Positions 1 to 8,961 are shown, counted from the stretch's first letter. The stretch: DNA of 36,857 nt from a bacterium (GCA_003353795.1 PIVY01000029.1:1-36857), one strand, 5' to 3'. Notes: generated from the sequence alone by a model not told the origin. Numbers and translations: made by a program.

Positions 1-1170
1 TTCGATTGCAGGGAGCGCCGCGACGTCGAATTGACCGTGGCCAAGTTCCCCCTGGCGGTCACGCCCTACTACCTGTCGCTCATCGACCAGTCCGACTGGA
101 AAAACGACCCTATCTATCGGCAGAGCTTCCCCATGTCGGCCGAGCTGGTCATCCAGCAGAACGACATGATCGATCCGCTGGCCGAGGATGCCGACAGCCC
201 GGCTCCCAACATCACCCACCGATACCCCGACCGGGTCCTCTTCTACGTCAGCGGCACCTGCGCCATGTATTGCCGCCACTGCACCCGCAAGCGCAAGGTG
301 GGCGACCGCGACGCCATTCCCGACCGCGCGACCCTCATCAAGGGCCTCGACTACATCCGCCGCTCGACGCAGGTGCGCGACGTGCTCATCTCCGGCGGCG
401 ACCCCTTCTTGCTCGACGACGACAAGCTGGACTGGATCCTGGGTGAACTCGGTACCATCGACCACGTCGAAGTGGTGCGTATCGGCACCCGCACACCCGT
501 GGTGCTGCCCTACCGCATCACCGACGACCTCTGCGCCATGCTCAAGAAGCACCACCCCGTGTGGATCAACACCCACTTCAACCACCCGCGCGAGTTGACC
601 GCCTCGGCGCGCGAATCGCTGGCGAAGCTGGCCGATGCCGGCATCCCTCTGGGCAACCAGTCGGTACTCCTGGCTGGCGTCAACGACTGCCCTCGCATCA
701 TGAAGGCTCTGGTGCACAAGCTCGTCCAGAACCGCGTGCGTCCCTACTACATCTACCAGTGCGATCTCTCCGAGGGCCTCTCGCACTTCCGCACGCCCAT
801 CGGCAAGGGTATCGAGATCATGGAGAGCCTCATCGGCCACACCAGCGGCTTCGCGGTGCCCCAGTACGTCATCGATGCGCCGGGCGGCGGCGGCAAGATT
901 CGCGTGGCTCCCAACTATCTCCTGAGCTGGTCCACCAACAAGGTCGTGCTGCGCAACTACGAGGGCGTCATCACCACCTACCAGGAGCCCGACTCCTACG
1001 AGCCGAACTTCTGCGACCGCAAGTGCGACCGCTGTGATCTGCAGCTCAACCTGGACGACGCTCCCGAGGACAAGGCCCTCGGCATCGCCCAGCTCCTGCA
1101 CGACGGCAACGACACCATCGCGCTCACGCCCCGTGGCAACGACCGGGCAGGGCGCCGCGACGATCCATGA
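1..1170 (+). CDS. ablA: Lysine 2,3-aminomutase (radical SAM, PLP), 5'-truncated
   Basis: Converts L-lysine to L-beta-lysine, the first step of N-epsilon-acetyl-beta-lysine synthesis, in the cytoplasm. The frame is open from base 1, so the true start lies upstream; the TTG at 31 is internal. The radical-SAM cluster CxxxCxxC has its cysteines at codons 259, 271 and 280. Aligned from memory to clostridial lysine 2,3-aminomutase, the GVNDC cysteine, the substrate-binding Asp in QCDLS (763-765), the Asp in DAPGGGGK (874-876) and the PLP lysine (895-897) are all present. The two Asp residues favour lysine over glutamate as substrate. The C-terminal cysteines CDRKCDRC fit the family's zinc/dimer cysteines, although the first spacing is Cx3C rather than CxC. 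The stop overlaps the symporter start (ATGA), so the genes are coupled; ablB follows that. EpmB is less likely because of the length and context. Confidence 0.93.
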   Translation, partial: FDCRERRDVELTVAKFPLAVTPYYLSLIDQSDWKNDPIYRQSFPMSAELVIQQNDMIDPLAEDADSPAPNITHRYPDRVLFYVSGTCAMYCRHCTRKRKVGDRDAIPDRATLIKGLDYIRRSTQVRDVLISGGDPFLLDDDKLDWILGELGTIDHVEVVRIGTRTPVVLPYRITDDLCAMLKKHHPVWINTHFNHPRELTASARESLAKLADAGIPLGNQSVLLAGVNDCPRIMKALVHKLVQNRVRPYYIYQCDLSEGLSHFRTPIGKGIEIMESLIGHTSGFAVPQYVIDAPGGGGKIRVAPNYLLSWSTNKVVLRNYEGVITTYQEPDSYEPNFCDRKCDRCDLQLNLDDAPEDKALGIAQLLHDGNDTIALTPRGNDRAGRRDDP

Positions 1171-2618
1171 CCTGGATCGACTACGCGATCTTCGGTGTGT
1201 ACATGGCCGGTGTCCTCGGCATGGGCATCTACCACTACCTCCGCAACAAGGACCGCGACGACTACTTCGTGGCCGGCCGCCAGATGGGCGCCGGCCACAT
1301 CGGTCTGTCGGTGGTCGCCACGGACGTGGGCGGCGGATTCTCCATCGGCCTGGGCGGCCTGGGTTACGCCATGGGCCTGGCGGGTAGCTGGCTGCTGTTC
1401 ACCGGCCTGGTCGGCGCCTGGATGGCCGCGGTGCTGGTCATCCCGCGCGTCAAGGCCCTGGACGACCGCGTCGGCCTACTCTCCTATCCCGACGTGCTAC
1501 GCCACCGCTTCGGTGAGAACGTCGCGCTGGTCGCCGCGCTCGTGTCCGGCCTGGGGTACCTGGGGTTCACTGCCGGCCAGGTGCTTGCCGGCGCCAAGTT
1601 GGCCTCGGCGACCATCTTCACCGAACCGGCGCTGGGCCTCGATCCGCTTCAGCTCTCGCTGCTGATGATCGCCGTGGTGACCATCGCCTACACCGTGCTC
1701 GGTGGCCTCAAGGCCGTGATCTACACCGACACCGTCCAGTGGGTGGTGTTGCTGGTGGGCCTGATCGCCGTGGCGTTGCCGGTGGTGCTGTGGGGCAACC
1801 TGGGCGGCATTCCCGAGCTACGACGCGTGCTGCCGGAAACGCACTTCTCTCTGACCAACATCGCGCCGGTGCAACTGGTGAACTGGGCCATCACCATCAT
1901 CCCCATCTGGTTCATCGGCATGACCCTCTACCAGCGCATCTTCGCCTGTCGCGACACGCGGACCGCCCGCCGCGCCTGGTATATGGCCGGACTGCTCGAG
2001 TGGCCCATCATGGCGTTCATGGGCGTGTTTCTGGGAATGTGCTCGCGTGCAATCTTTCCCGACGTGGAGCCCGAGATGGGTCTGCCCATGCTGGTGAGCC
2101 AGGCGCTGCCCGTGGGCGTGGCCGGTCTGCTGAGCGCGGCCTACTTCTCGGCCATCATGTCCACGGCCGACAGTTGCCTCATGGCCTCGTCGGGCAACCT
2201 GGTGGGCGACGTGCTGCAGCGGCGGATCGGCCGGCACTGGAGCGATCGGCGCGCCCTGCGGATCAGTCAGCTCATGACCCTGATCGTGGGCACGCTGGCC
2301 CTGCTGCTGGCCGCGCGCTTCACCAAGGTGCTGGACATCATCCTGCTCACCTACTCGTTCATGGTGGCCGGACTGCTGGCGCCCACCGTGGGCGCGCTCT
2401 TCTGGCGTCGCACCAGCAGCCTGGGGGCCGGTACGGCCATTGTCGTCGGTGGAGCGCTCACGCTGACGCTCCAGGCGGGGCTCTGGTCATTGCCGGCGCG
2501 GCTGGCGTCCATGGGTCTGGATCCCGTGGCCTATGGCCTGGCGGCCAGCTCTGTGGTGATGGTCGCCGTCTCGCTCGCCCGCCCCGACGCGTCGCCGCGA
2601 TTCCTGGAGGACGACTGA
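1167..2618 (+). CDS. Sodium:solute symporter (SSS family)
   Basis: Membrane transporter of 483 aa with about 13 predicted hydrophobic segments, the usual size and topology for the SSS/SLC5 family, which couples Na+ to uptake of a small solute. Family-like stretches include [12 protein letters not shown] near residue 51, [13 protein letters not shown] near residue 175, and a [13 protein letters not shown] segment near residue 331 that resembles the Na+-site helix. The ATG overlaps the ablA stop by four bases and ablB starts two bases after this stop. It is therefore the middle gene of an ablA-symporter-ablB operon. The substrate cannot be read from sequence; lysine, beta-lysine or another osmolyte or precursor is an inference from context only. 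Confidence 0.9.
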   Translation: MTWIDYAIFGVYMAGVLGMGIYHYLRNKDRDDYFVAGRQMGAGHIGLSVVATDVGGGFSIGLGGLGYAMGLAGSWLLFTGLVGAWMAAVLVIPRVKALDDRVGLLSYPDVLRHRFGENVALVAALVSGLGYLGFTAGQVLAGAKLASATIFTEPALGLDPLQLSLLMIAVVTIAYTVLGGLKAVIYTDTVQWVVLLVGLIAVALPVVLWGNLGGIPELRRVLPETHFSLTNIAPVQLVNWAITIIPIWFIGMTLYQRIFACRDTRTARRAWYMAGLLEWPIMAFMGVFLGMCSRAIFPDVEPEMGLPMLVSQALPVGVAGLLSAAYFSAIMSTADSCLMASSGNLVGDVLQRRIGRHWSDRRALRISQLMTLIVGTLALLLAARFTKVLDIILLTYSFMVAGLLAPTVGALFWRRTSSLGAGTAIVVGGALTLTLQAGLWSLPARLASMGLDPVAYGLAASSVVMVAVSLARPDASPRFLEDD

Positions 2619-2620
2619 GT

Positions 2621-3469
2621 ATGTACGATCGTATCGACCGCCTCGGCGGCACCGTCTACCAGCACGGTTCGTTCAATGACCGAATCTACGTCATGAAGAC
2701 AACACTGGACGACTGCCTCGAACTGCTGCCGTACCTGGAAAAGCTGGCCGGCAAGCGAGGGTACGGCAAGGTGATCGCCAAGTGTCCGGCAGCGTGCCGC
2801 GACGCGTTCGAGACCTGGGGCGCCGTCTGCGAGGCACGGATCCCGGACTACCACGGCAACGGGCAGGGCGCGCTGTTCATGGCACGCTATTTCGACGAGC
2901 GTCGCGCGATCGAACGCCACCCCGACGACGTGGCGAAGAACCTCGCGATCGCCCGGGCCAAGGCCGACGAGGAACCGTCCCGCCAGGGTGTCGACTGGGA
3001 CCGAGAGGCCACGCCCGCCGATAAGGCCGACGTCAACGAGATGGGCGAAGTCTACCAGCTCGTGTTCCAGACCTACCCGTTCCCCATCCACGACCCGGTG
3101 TACCTGCGCCAGGCCATGCAGGACGATGTGCTGTTCTTCAAGCTCACGTCGGAAGGACGGATCGGCGCCCTGGCCTCCGCCGAGGTGGAGGCGGCCGAGA
3201 GCGCCGTGGAGATGACCGACTTCGCGACCCTGCCCGCCTACCGCGGCCGTGGGGCGGCGCAGTCCCTCCTGTCGGCCATGGAGAACGCCATGTGCGCGCG
3301 CGGCGTCCGCACGGCCTTCACCATCGCCCGGGCCTACAGCGCGGGCATGAACGTCACCTTCGCCAAGCACGGCTACGCGTTCGCCGGCACCCTCACCATG
3401 AACACGAACATCGGCGGCAAGATCGAGAGCATGAACGTCTGGTCGAAGGCGCTGGCTGCCGGCGGATGA
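2621..3469 (+). CDS. ablB: Beta-lysine N-epsilon-acetyltransferase (AblB)
   Basis: Acetylates beta-lysine to N-epsilon-acetyl-beta-lysine, a compatible solute known from methanogens and some bacteria. The protein is 282 aa. The ATG at 2621 is chosen because GGAGG sits about 10 nt upstream (2606-2610) and the preceding symporter stops at 2618. The open frame itself extends far upstream inside the symporter gene, but that part is a shadow. The N-terminal half (RLGGTVYQHG near the start, then a GYGKVIAK segment) matches the AblB-specific region. The C-terminal half is a GNAT fold with the acetyl-CoA loop AYRGRGAAQSLL around residues 206-217. It is the last gene of the operon; a 16-bp gap separates it from the convergent metallophosphoesterase. 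Confidence 0.9.
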   Translation: MYDRIDRLGGTVYQHGSFNDRIYVMKTTLDDCLELLPYLEKLAGKRGYGKVIAKCPAACRDAFETWGAVCEARIPDYHGNGQGALFMARYFDERRAIERHPDDVAKNLAIARAKADEEPSRQGVDWDREATPADKADVNEMGEVYQLVFQTYPFPIHDPVYLRQAMQDDVLFFKLTSEGRIGALASAEVEAAESAVEMTDFATLPAYRGRGAAQSLLSAMENAMCARGVRTAFTIARAYSAGMNVTFAKHGYAFAGTLTMNTNIGGKIESMNVWSKALAAGG

Positions 3470-3485
3470 GCGTGGTAGCGACAAG

Positions 3486-4223
3486 TTACGTCAACCTGAC
3501 GGTGAGCTCCTCGCGATTCCAGTTCACGGCGTTCACCAGGAAGTTTCCGTAGTCGGCCCCCGCGGTGACGGCGTCGAGGTTCGGGAGGATCGCCGCGCGT
3601 CCGGAGCCGTGAGTGTGGCCACAAAGCACAGTGAACCGGCAGGATGGATGATCGCTCGCCGCCTCGCGCAGCAGATCACCCACGGCCTTGCACGTGAACC
3701 CGCGCTGCCAGCGGATGGTGGACGGTTCGCCTTCGTGCCAGGCGGCCTCGGGGAAGGGTGGGACGTGCGTCAAGACGATCACGTGGCCACCCAGTGCAGC
3801 CGCCTCGAGAAGTGCCGGGCGTAGGGACTCGGCAGCGTCGTTGCCCAGTTCGTGCAAGCGCCGCCTCAGACGGGTCCGATTCTTCATTCCGGTCAGCACA
3901 TTCCGCCGGCCCGCCGTCTTGACGAGCTCGGCGATGGCGATGTAGTCGGTCAATACCGGTGCCTCGTCGAAGTCGCCGACCTGGTCCTGGACCGCGGCGA
4001 CCGAACCACCGTAGTAGTCGTGGTTGCCGAGAACGAAGTACACGGGCATGGGCACGTGTTCGCCGAGGGTCGCGAGGTGGTCGGCCAGATCCTTGGCGTT
4101 GGAGATGTCGCCGCCGAGCAGCAACGCGTCGGCCGACGACTCCGCGACCCGGCGGCAGAACTCCAGAACGTCCTCTTCGTCGAGGTGGTCGAAGTGCACG
4201 TCGGTCGCCCAGGCCAGCTTCAC
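3486..4223 (-). CDS. Metallophosphoesterase (calcineurin-like)
   Basis: Predicted cytoplasmic metal-dependent phosphoesterase, about 245 aa. All core motifs are visible in order: DVHFDH (D8, H10), GGDISN, GNHDYY, THVPPF and GHTHGSG, which build the two-metal site. The GTG at 4221-4223 is preferred because it overlaps the stop of the DUF3052 gene (GTGA), as the other genes in this strand do with each other. An upstream ATG at 4265 would add a glycine/alanine-rich leader without family similarity. It is the third gene of a minus-strand trio (NTF2-like, DUF3052, phosphoesterase). The substrate is unknown; candidates in this superfamily include nucleotides, cyclic nucleotides and phosphoproteins. 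Confidence 0.85.
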   Translation of the reverse strand: MKLAWATDVHFDHLDEEDVLEFCRRVAESSADALLLGGDISNAKDLADHLATLGEHVPMPVYFVLGNHDYYGGSVAAVQDQVGDFDEAPVLTDYIAIAELVKTAGRRNVLTGMKNRTRLRRRLHELGNDAAESLRPALLEAAALGGHVIVLTHVPPFPEAAWHEGEPSTIRWQRGFTCKAVGDLLREAASDHPSCRFTVLCGHTHGSGRAAILPNLDAVTAGADYGNFLVNAVNWNREELTVRLT

Positions 4224-4630
4224 GGCCGAAGCTCCTTCCGCACCAACAGCTTCAACCCCGACCACACCTCATCCACCGCGCACACCTTCACGTCCACGAA
4301 CCCGAGCTGGAGTGCTAGCCCACGGATGGTGTCCTCGGTCACGTCCGTGGGAACCTTCGAGACCTTCTTCGGCCACGAGATCCAGACCATCGCATCGGGA
4401 TGCAGCTTCTCGCGATATCGCACCAGCGCTCGCGCCAGCTCGTTGCGCCGTTTGGTGAAGTGATGCACCATCTGCACCCGCGGCGTCAGGCGACCGATCA
4501 GCATGACGTGCGGCGGCAGCGGCGCCACCAGGTCGAGGTAGTGCTCCGGCGCACCCACCACGCGTACGATCATACCGGTCTTGATGCCCAGCTTCTTCGC
4601 CAGCGGCGTGCCCGAATAGCCGCTCGTCAT
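4220..4630 (-). CDS. DUF3052-family protein
   Basis: Small cytoplasmic protein of 136 aa with no known reaction. The start TSGYSGTPLAKKLGIK and the internal VWISWPKK segment are the hallmarks of the DUF3052 family as I remember it. The ATG (4628-4630) overlaps the NTF2-like stop by four bases, and its own stop overlaps the phosphoesterase GTG, so the three genes are translationally coupled. An ORF extends upstream to 4699, but that part only shadows the NTF2-like gene. No membrane segment or signal peptide is seen. The family assignment is fairly safe; no function is proposed. Confidence 0.8.
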   Translation of the reverse strand: MTSGYSGTPLAKKLGIKTGMIVRVVGAPEHYLDLVAPLPPHVMLIGRLTPRVQMVHHFTKRRNELARALVRYREKLHPDAMVWISWPKKVSKVPTDVTEDTIRGLALQLGFVDVKVCAVDEVWSGLKLLVRKELRP

Positions 4631-5073
4631 GGCGTCGGCGCCGGCCGGTGCCACATGTCGTGGGACATGCGCCAGGCGCCGTCGTCGCCGCGACGCCACA
4701 CGATGAGGTAGACGCCCGAGGCGGTCTGCGGCTCTCCGCCGTCCCAGCGCCAGGTGTTGTGCCAGGTGCCGCGGTCGATGGCCATGTCGCCGAGGATCTC
4801 CAGCGAGGCGGTCTCGGTGCGGTGGCTCACGTTTTCACGTCGCGGATTCGGGGCGAAGTAGCGGGCGATGTCGACGCGGCCGTGTAGTTCGCGGCCAGGC
4901 GGGATGATGACGGCGTCCTCGGTGTAGATGTTCGCCAGCGTGGTGGTGTCGCCGGCGCAGTAGGCGGCCGAGAAGGCGCGGGCGGCGGTGGCGATGGCTG
5001 CGGCGTCATCGTCGGCGTGGGCGAGAGTTGCTGCGGCGACCAGGACGGCGATGGTGACGAGGCGTGCGGTCAT
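4627..5073 (-). CDS. Exported NTF2-like (SnoaL/DUF4440-type) protein
   Basis: 148 aa with an N-terminal signal peptide (hydrophobic run to about residue 20, cleavage near AHA-DD), so probably periplasmic. The rest is a small alpha+beta cone of the NTF2-like type: an early AARAFSAAYCAGD helix, IYTEDAVIIPPG, and the late WRMSHDMWHR strand. That pattern is typical of DUF4440/SnoaL-like proteins, which include ketosteroid-isomerase-like enzymes and ligand-binding proteins of unknown role. It is the first gene of the minus-strand trio and faces pyrC across a 138-bp divergent intergenic region (5074-5211). I saw no clear promoter there beyond a TAAGGTG that weakly resembles the TAnnTTG boxes noted elsewhere. 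Confidence 0.8.
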   Translation of the reverse strand: MTARLVTIAVLVAAATLAHADDDAAAIATAARAFSAAYCAGDTTTLANIYTEDAVIIPPGRELHGRVDIARYFAPNPRRENVSHRTETASLEILGDMAIDRGTWHNTWRWDGGEPQTASGVYLIVWRRGDDGAWRMSHDMWHRPAPTP

Positions 5074-5211
5074 GTCGACTCCGGCGGAATGGGGTGGTGT
5101 CGGACGGCTATCAGTTCATGATAAGGTGCTCCACCGGTGCCGCACTTGCCGACCGCGGTCGGCGACGCTTTCGTGCCTGCGTCGTCCGATCCACCCTTCC
5201 GGGAGATGCCC

Positions 5212-6549
5212 ATGCCCAGCCTGCTGATCACCAACGCCCGCCTCGTCAACGAGGGCGCCATCATCGAGACCGACGTCCTGATCGAGAACGGCCGCGTCGC
5301 CGCCATCGCCGGCGACCTCGCCGCGCGCAACGCCGACACCGTGATCGACGCCGCCGGCAAGTATCTCCTGCCCGGCCTCATCGACGACCAGGTGCACTTC
5401 CGCGAGCCCGGCCTCACCCACAAGGCCGACCTGGCCACCGAGTCGCGCGCCGCGGTGGCCGGCGGCGTGACCAGCTTCATGGACATGCCCAACGTGAAAC
5501 CGCCCACGCTCTCGCCGGAAGCCCTCGAGGAGCGCTATGCCCTGGCGGCCACCAAGGCCGTGGCCAACCACGCCTTCTACCTCGGCGCCAGCAACGACAA
5601 CCTCGAACAGATCCGCCGCCTCGAGCCGGGCAAGGCCTGCGGCGTGAAGGTCTTCATGGGCAGCAGCACCGGCAACATGCTCGTGGACGACCGCGAGGTG
5701 CTGACCGGCATCTTCCGCGACGCGCCGGGGCTGGTGGCCGTGCACTGCGAGGACGACCCCATGATCCGCGCCAACGAGATCGCGTGGACCGAACGCTTCG
5801 GCGCGGACATCCCGTTCGCCGAGCACCCGAACATCCGCAGCGCGGAGGCGTGCTGGGCGTCGTCGTCGCTGGCGGTCGATCTGGCGAAGGAATACGGCAC
5901 GCGGCTGCACGTGCTGCACATCACCACGGCGCGCGAGCTGTCGCTGTTCGAGGCGGGCCCGCCGCAGGGCAAGCTCATCACCGCGGAGGTCTGCGCTCAT
6001 CACCTCTGGTTCAGCGATCATGACTACGCCGCCCACGGCGCTGCCATCAAATGCAACCCGGCCGTGAAGACCGCCGCCGACCGCGCCGCTCTGCGCCAGG
6101 CTCTGCGCGACGACGTGCTCGACGTCATCGCCACCGACCATGCGCCGCACACGCTGGACGAGAAGGCCGGCAAGTACCTGAGGGCGCCGAGCGGCCTGCC
6201 GCTGGTCCAGTTCCTCTTGCCCGCGTTGCATGCGCTGGTGGTCGAGGGCGAGATGACCATGGAGCGACTGGTGGAGAAGGCGTGTCACAGCGTGGCGACC
6301 GTGTTCGGGATCGAGGAGCGCGGATTCGTGCGGGAGGGCTACTGGGCGGACCTGGTGCTGTTCGACCCGCAGGCGCCGTGCGCGGTGACGCGGGATGGAG
6401 TGCTTTCGAAGTGCGGGTGGTCGCCGTTCGAGGGGGTCGTGTTTCCCGGAAGCGTGGATACGACAGTCGTTTCCGGGGATGTGGCATGGCGTGATGGACG
6501 GATCGTGGAGGCGTGTCGGGGTCGGAGGCTGGAGTTCGTCGAGCGGTGA
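5212..6549 (+). CDS. pyrC: Dihydroorotase (Bacteroidota-type PyrC)
   Basis: Closes carbamoyl-aspartate to dihydroorotate, the third step of pyrimidine synthesis, in the cytoplasm; 445 aa. The ATG at 5212 is preferred over the in-frame ATG at 5206 because GGGAG at 5201-5205 is then correctly spaced; the longer frame upstream lacks similarity. The amidohydrolase barrel shows the N-terminal metal site DDQVHFREPG (Q60, H62), the bridging carboxylysine K146 in GVKVFMG, H178, H236, and the catalytic Asp in ATDHAPHT (D309). The usual HxH is QxH here. From memory this is shared by a Bacteroidota-type dihydroorotase subfamily, so it need not mean loss of activity. Allantoinase or hydantoinase is a less likely alternative. 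It is convergent with the response-regulator gene. Confidence 0.88.
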   Translation: MPSLLITNARLVNEGAIIETDVLIENGRVAAIAGDLAARNADTVIDAAGKYLLPGLIDDQVHFREPGLTHKADLATESRAAVAGGVTSFMDMPNVKPPTLSPEALEERYALAATKAVANHAFYLGASNDNLEQIRRLEPGKACGVKVFMGSSTGNMLVDDREVLTGIFRDAPGLVAVHCEDDPMIRANEIAWTERFGADIPFAEHPNIRSAEACWASSSLAVDLAKEYGTRLHVLHITTARELSLFEAGPPQGKLITAEVCAHHLWFSDHDYAAHGAAIKCNPAVKTAADRAALRQALRDDVLDVIATDHAPHTLDEKAGKYLRAPSGLPLVQFLLPALHALVVEGEMTMERLVEKACHSVATVFGIEERGFVREGYWADLVLFDPQAPCAVTRDGVLSKCGWSPFEGVVFPGSVDTTVVSGDVAWRDGRIVEACRGRRLEFVER

Positions 6550-6580
6550 GCGCGCCGAACATGAGACCACGTATCCGTCC

Positions 6581-7264
6581 CTAGCCTCGCGCCCGCCGGA
6601 ACAGCCGCTGCGGCCGCCCCACGCCTCCGTGCGCCACCTCCGCCTCCAGTTCCCCTCGCGCCGCGAGGTACTCCAGGTACCGCCGCGCCGTCGATCGGCT
6701 CGCGCCCATGCGCGCGGCCACGTCGTCCGCACCTAATCCTGCCAGCGGCGCCTGCTGCATGACCTCGGTGACCTTGCCCAGCGTCAGCCCGTCGATTCCC
6801 CGCGGCAGCGCCGCCGGCGCCACGTCGCCTCCGGTGCGCATGACCTCGTCCACGTCGGTCTGCTCCAGGGTGACCGGCGCTTCCAGCCGCAAGCGGAAGG
6901 CGCGGAACTTCTCCAGCGCCTCCTCGAAGCGTCCGAACACCACGGGCTTGATGATGTAGTCGAAGGCGCCGCCGCGCACGGCGTCCTGCAGGGTCGACAC
7001 TTCCCGCGCCGCTGTGATCAGGATCACGTCCACCGACCGGCCCTCGGCGCGCAACTGCTTCAGCAGATCGATGCCGTTGCCCTCGGGGAAGTAGAGGTCG
7101 AGGAGGATGAGGTCGGGCTCGAGGACGGCGGCCTGCTCGGCGGCGTCGGTCAGCGTCTCGGCTGCACCGACCACGCGGAAGCCGGGCACCCGTTCGGTGA
7201 AGCGCCGGTGCAGGTCGGCGATGCGAGGTTCGTCCTCGACGATGAGCACGCGCAGATCGGTCAT
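6581..7264 (-). CDS. Response regulator, CitB/DcuR/DpiA type
   Basis: 227 aa. An N-terminal receiver domain (about 1-120) has the acidic pair E10/D11 in VEDEP, phospho-acceptor D56 in LLDLYFP, T85 and K106 in IIKPV. The C-terminal region (about 165-227) is a winged-helix-like DNA-binding domain with DDVAARMGASRSTARRYLEYL, typical of regulators of citrate and C4-dicarboxylate transport. The ATG at 7262-7264 overlaps the histidine-kinase stop by four bases, so the pair is co-translated. An upstream frame extension to 7615 shadows the kinase gene. No citrate or dicarboxylate transporter lies in the window, so its targets are elsewhere or different. Confidence 0.9.
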   Translation of the reverse strand: MTDLRVLIVEDEPRIADLHRRFTERVPGFRVVGAAETLTDAAEQAAVLEPDLILLDLYFPEGNGIDLLKQLRAEGRSVDVILITAAREVSTLQDAVRGGAFDYIIKPVVFGRFEEALEKFRAFRLRLEAPVTLEQTDVDEVMRTGGDVAPAALPRGIDGLTLGKVTEVMQQAPLAGLGADDVAARMGASRSTARRYLEYLAARGELEAEVAHGGVGRPQRLFRRARG

Positions 7265-8910
7265 GATCCGCCGGTCCTTTGCTTGGGAATGATCACGGTG
7301 AACGAGGCACCGCCGAGGTCGCTCTTCGTCACCCCGATGCCACCGCCGAGTTCGCGCAGGTTCTCGGCCACCAGGTAAAGCCCTACGCCGTGGCCGTCGC
7401 CGTTCTTGGAGGTGACGCCCTTGTGGAAGATCGTCTCGATTCGATCGGGTAGCACGCCGGGTCCGCTGTCTTCCACCTCGATGACCAGGTCGCGACCCCG
7501 GTCGTCGAGGGACAGCCGCGCGTGGCTGGGTCGTTCCCGGAAGCCCACGGCCGCCTCGAGGGCGTTGTCCAGCAGGTTGCCCACCACGGTGACCAGGCGA
7601 TCGGTATCGAGCCACTCGGGGAGGGCCTGCAGGCTGCTGCTGCGGTCGACCGCCAGGGAGACCTTGAGCTCGCGGGCGCGGTTCATCTTGCCGAGGATCA
7701 GCCCCGAGAGGTCGGGATTGGGGACGGCGCGGCCGAGGAATGCGATGAGGTCCTGGAAGTCGGTGGATTCGCGCAGAATCATGTCGAGGGCTTCCTGGTA
7801 GGCCTCGAGCTGAATGAGACCGGCGATGGTGTGCAGGGTGTTGGAGAACTCGTGGGCCTGCACCCGCCGCATCTCCGCCGACTCGCGGGTCTGGGCCAGT
7901 TCGTGCGTGAGCTGATCGAGCTCGTCCTTGCGGCGGAAGCTCGCCACCACGCCCACGGCCCGACCTTCCACCAGCACGGGCACCAGGTTCACCACCAGGG
8001 TGCGGGCCAGCCGTACCACCTCGCGGTCGTGCACCGGCTCGCCACTTTCCAGCACGCCGTCGATACCGGCGCGGGGGAAGACCTCGGTGACCGGCCGGCC
8101 CTCCAACTCGGCATCCGGCGCCATGTCGAGCGCCTTGCGCGCTGCGGCGTTGGCCAGGCGGATGGTGCCGTGCTCGTCGGTGGCGATCACGCCCTCGCGC
8201 AGGGACTCGAGGATGGTGCCGCGTTCGCGGTACAACGAGGCGATCTCGCGCGGCTCGAGGCCCAGGATGGCGCGCTTGAAGTGACGGGAGATGAGCACCG
8301 CGGCGTAGATCCCGAGCAGGCCCAGCACCAGCACCACGATACCCGGCAGAAGCAGTCGGCCGGCGATGGTGCGGTTCACGTCCTCGACGAGGTAGCCCAC
8401 GGCCACGAATCCGATGACGTCAGAGCTCAAACCGCCGCCGCGAACCGGCGCGATTCCGCGGAGCGAGGGGCCGAGCGTGCCCACGGCCTTGGAGACGTAA
8501 CTGCGCCCCTCGTTCACCACCGGACCCATGTCGCCGCCCACGAACGTCTTGCCGATCTTCCAGGCGTCCGGGTGCGAGAGGCGCACGCCAGCCGGGTCGC
8601 ACACCACCACGAACTCGGCGCCGGTGGCCAGCCGCACGGACTCGGCCAGATCCTGGACCTCGCCATCGGGATCGCCCTCCAGGAGGCCGCGCCGCACCAG
8701 CGGGTCGTGGGCCACGGTCTCGGCGATATCGAGGGCGCGCTTGCCCATGTGGTCTTCGGTGATGTCGACGATGAGGGGGGTGATGATCGAACCCGTGATC
8801 ACCAGCTGCACCAGGCCGAGGGCGGCCACCAGCAGGATCATCTGGGCCTGCAGGGTGCGCGGGGCCAGGGTGGCGGGGAAGCGGCGGGGGTTCGTGGTGG
8901 GGTCGCTCAT
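7261..8910 (-). CDS. Sensor histidine kinase, CitA/DcuS type
   Basis: Inner-membrane sensor of 549 aa. Order: cytoplasmic start, TM1 at about 24-46, periplasmic CitA/DcuS-type sensor (about 47-180, with the family-like run SKAVGTLGPSLRGIAPV), TM2 at about 187-207, PAS (about 225-325), and the histidine region with H353 in QAHEFSNTLHTIAG. A GHKL ATPase follows, with N box GNLLDNALEAA, G1 box EDSGPGVLP and G2 box GHGVGLYLV. Members of this family sense citrate, malate, fumarate or other carboxylates. The ligand here cannot be named. The start (8908-8910) has only a weak ribosome site; it lies 51 bp from the end of the TPR gene, and a TAGTTTTCG sequence immediately precedes it. Confidence 0.92.
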   Translation of the reverse strand: MSDPTTNPRRFPATLAPRTLQAQMILLVAALGLVQLVITGSIITPLIVDITEDHMGKRALDIAETVAHDPLVRRGLLEGDPDGEVQDLAESVRLATGAEFVVVCDPAGVRLSHPDAWKIGKTFVGGDMGPVVNEGRSYVSKAVGTLGPSLRGIAPVRGGGLSSDVIGFVAVGYLVEDVNRTIAGRLLLPGIVVLVLGLLGIYAAVLISRHFKRAILGLEPREIASLYRERGTILESLREGVIATDEHGTIRLANAAARKALDMAPDAELEGRPVTEVFPRAGIDGVLESGEPVHDREVVRLARTLVVNLVPVLVEGRAVGVVASFRRKDELDQLTHELAQTRESAEMRRVQAHEFSNTLHTIAGLIQLEAYQEALDMILRESTDFQDLIAFLGRAVPNPDLSGLILGKMNRARELKVSLAVDRSSSLQALPEWLDTDRLVTVVGNLLDNALEAAVGFRERPSHARLSLDDRGRDLVIEVEDSGPGVLPDRIETIFHKGVTSKNGDGHGVGLYLVAENLRELGGGIGVTKSDLGGASFTVIIPKQRTGGS

Positions 8911-8961
8911 GGGGCGAAAACTAGGTCCAGGAAGGTGCGGCGGCCAGTGCCTTTACCGGCG

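Noticed and set aside
31-33. TTG as start of the aminomutase
   Set aside because: The frame is open to base 1, family members are longer at the N terminus, and no ribosome site precedes it.
1739-2620. N-terminal extension of the ablB frame
   Set aside because: This part overlaps the symporter in another frame and has no AblB similarity; the ribosome site at 2606-2610 fits the ATG at 2621.
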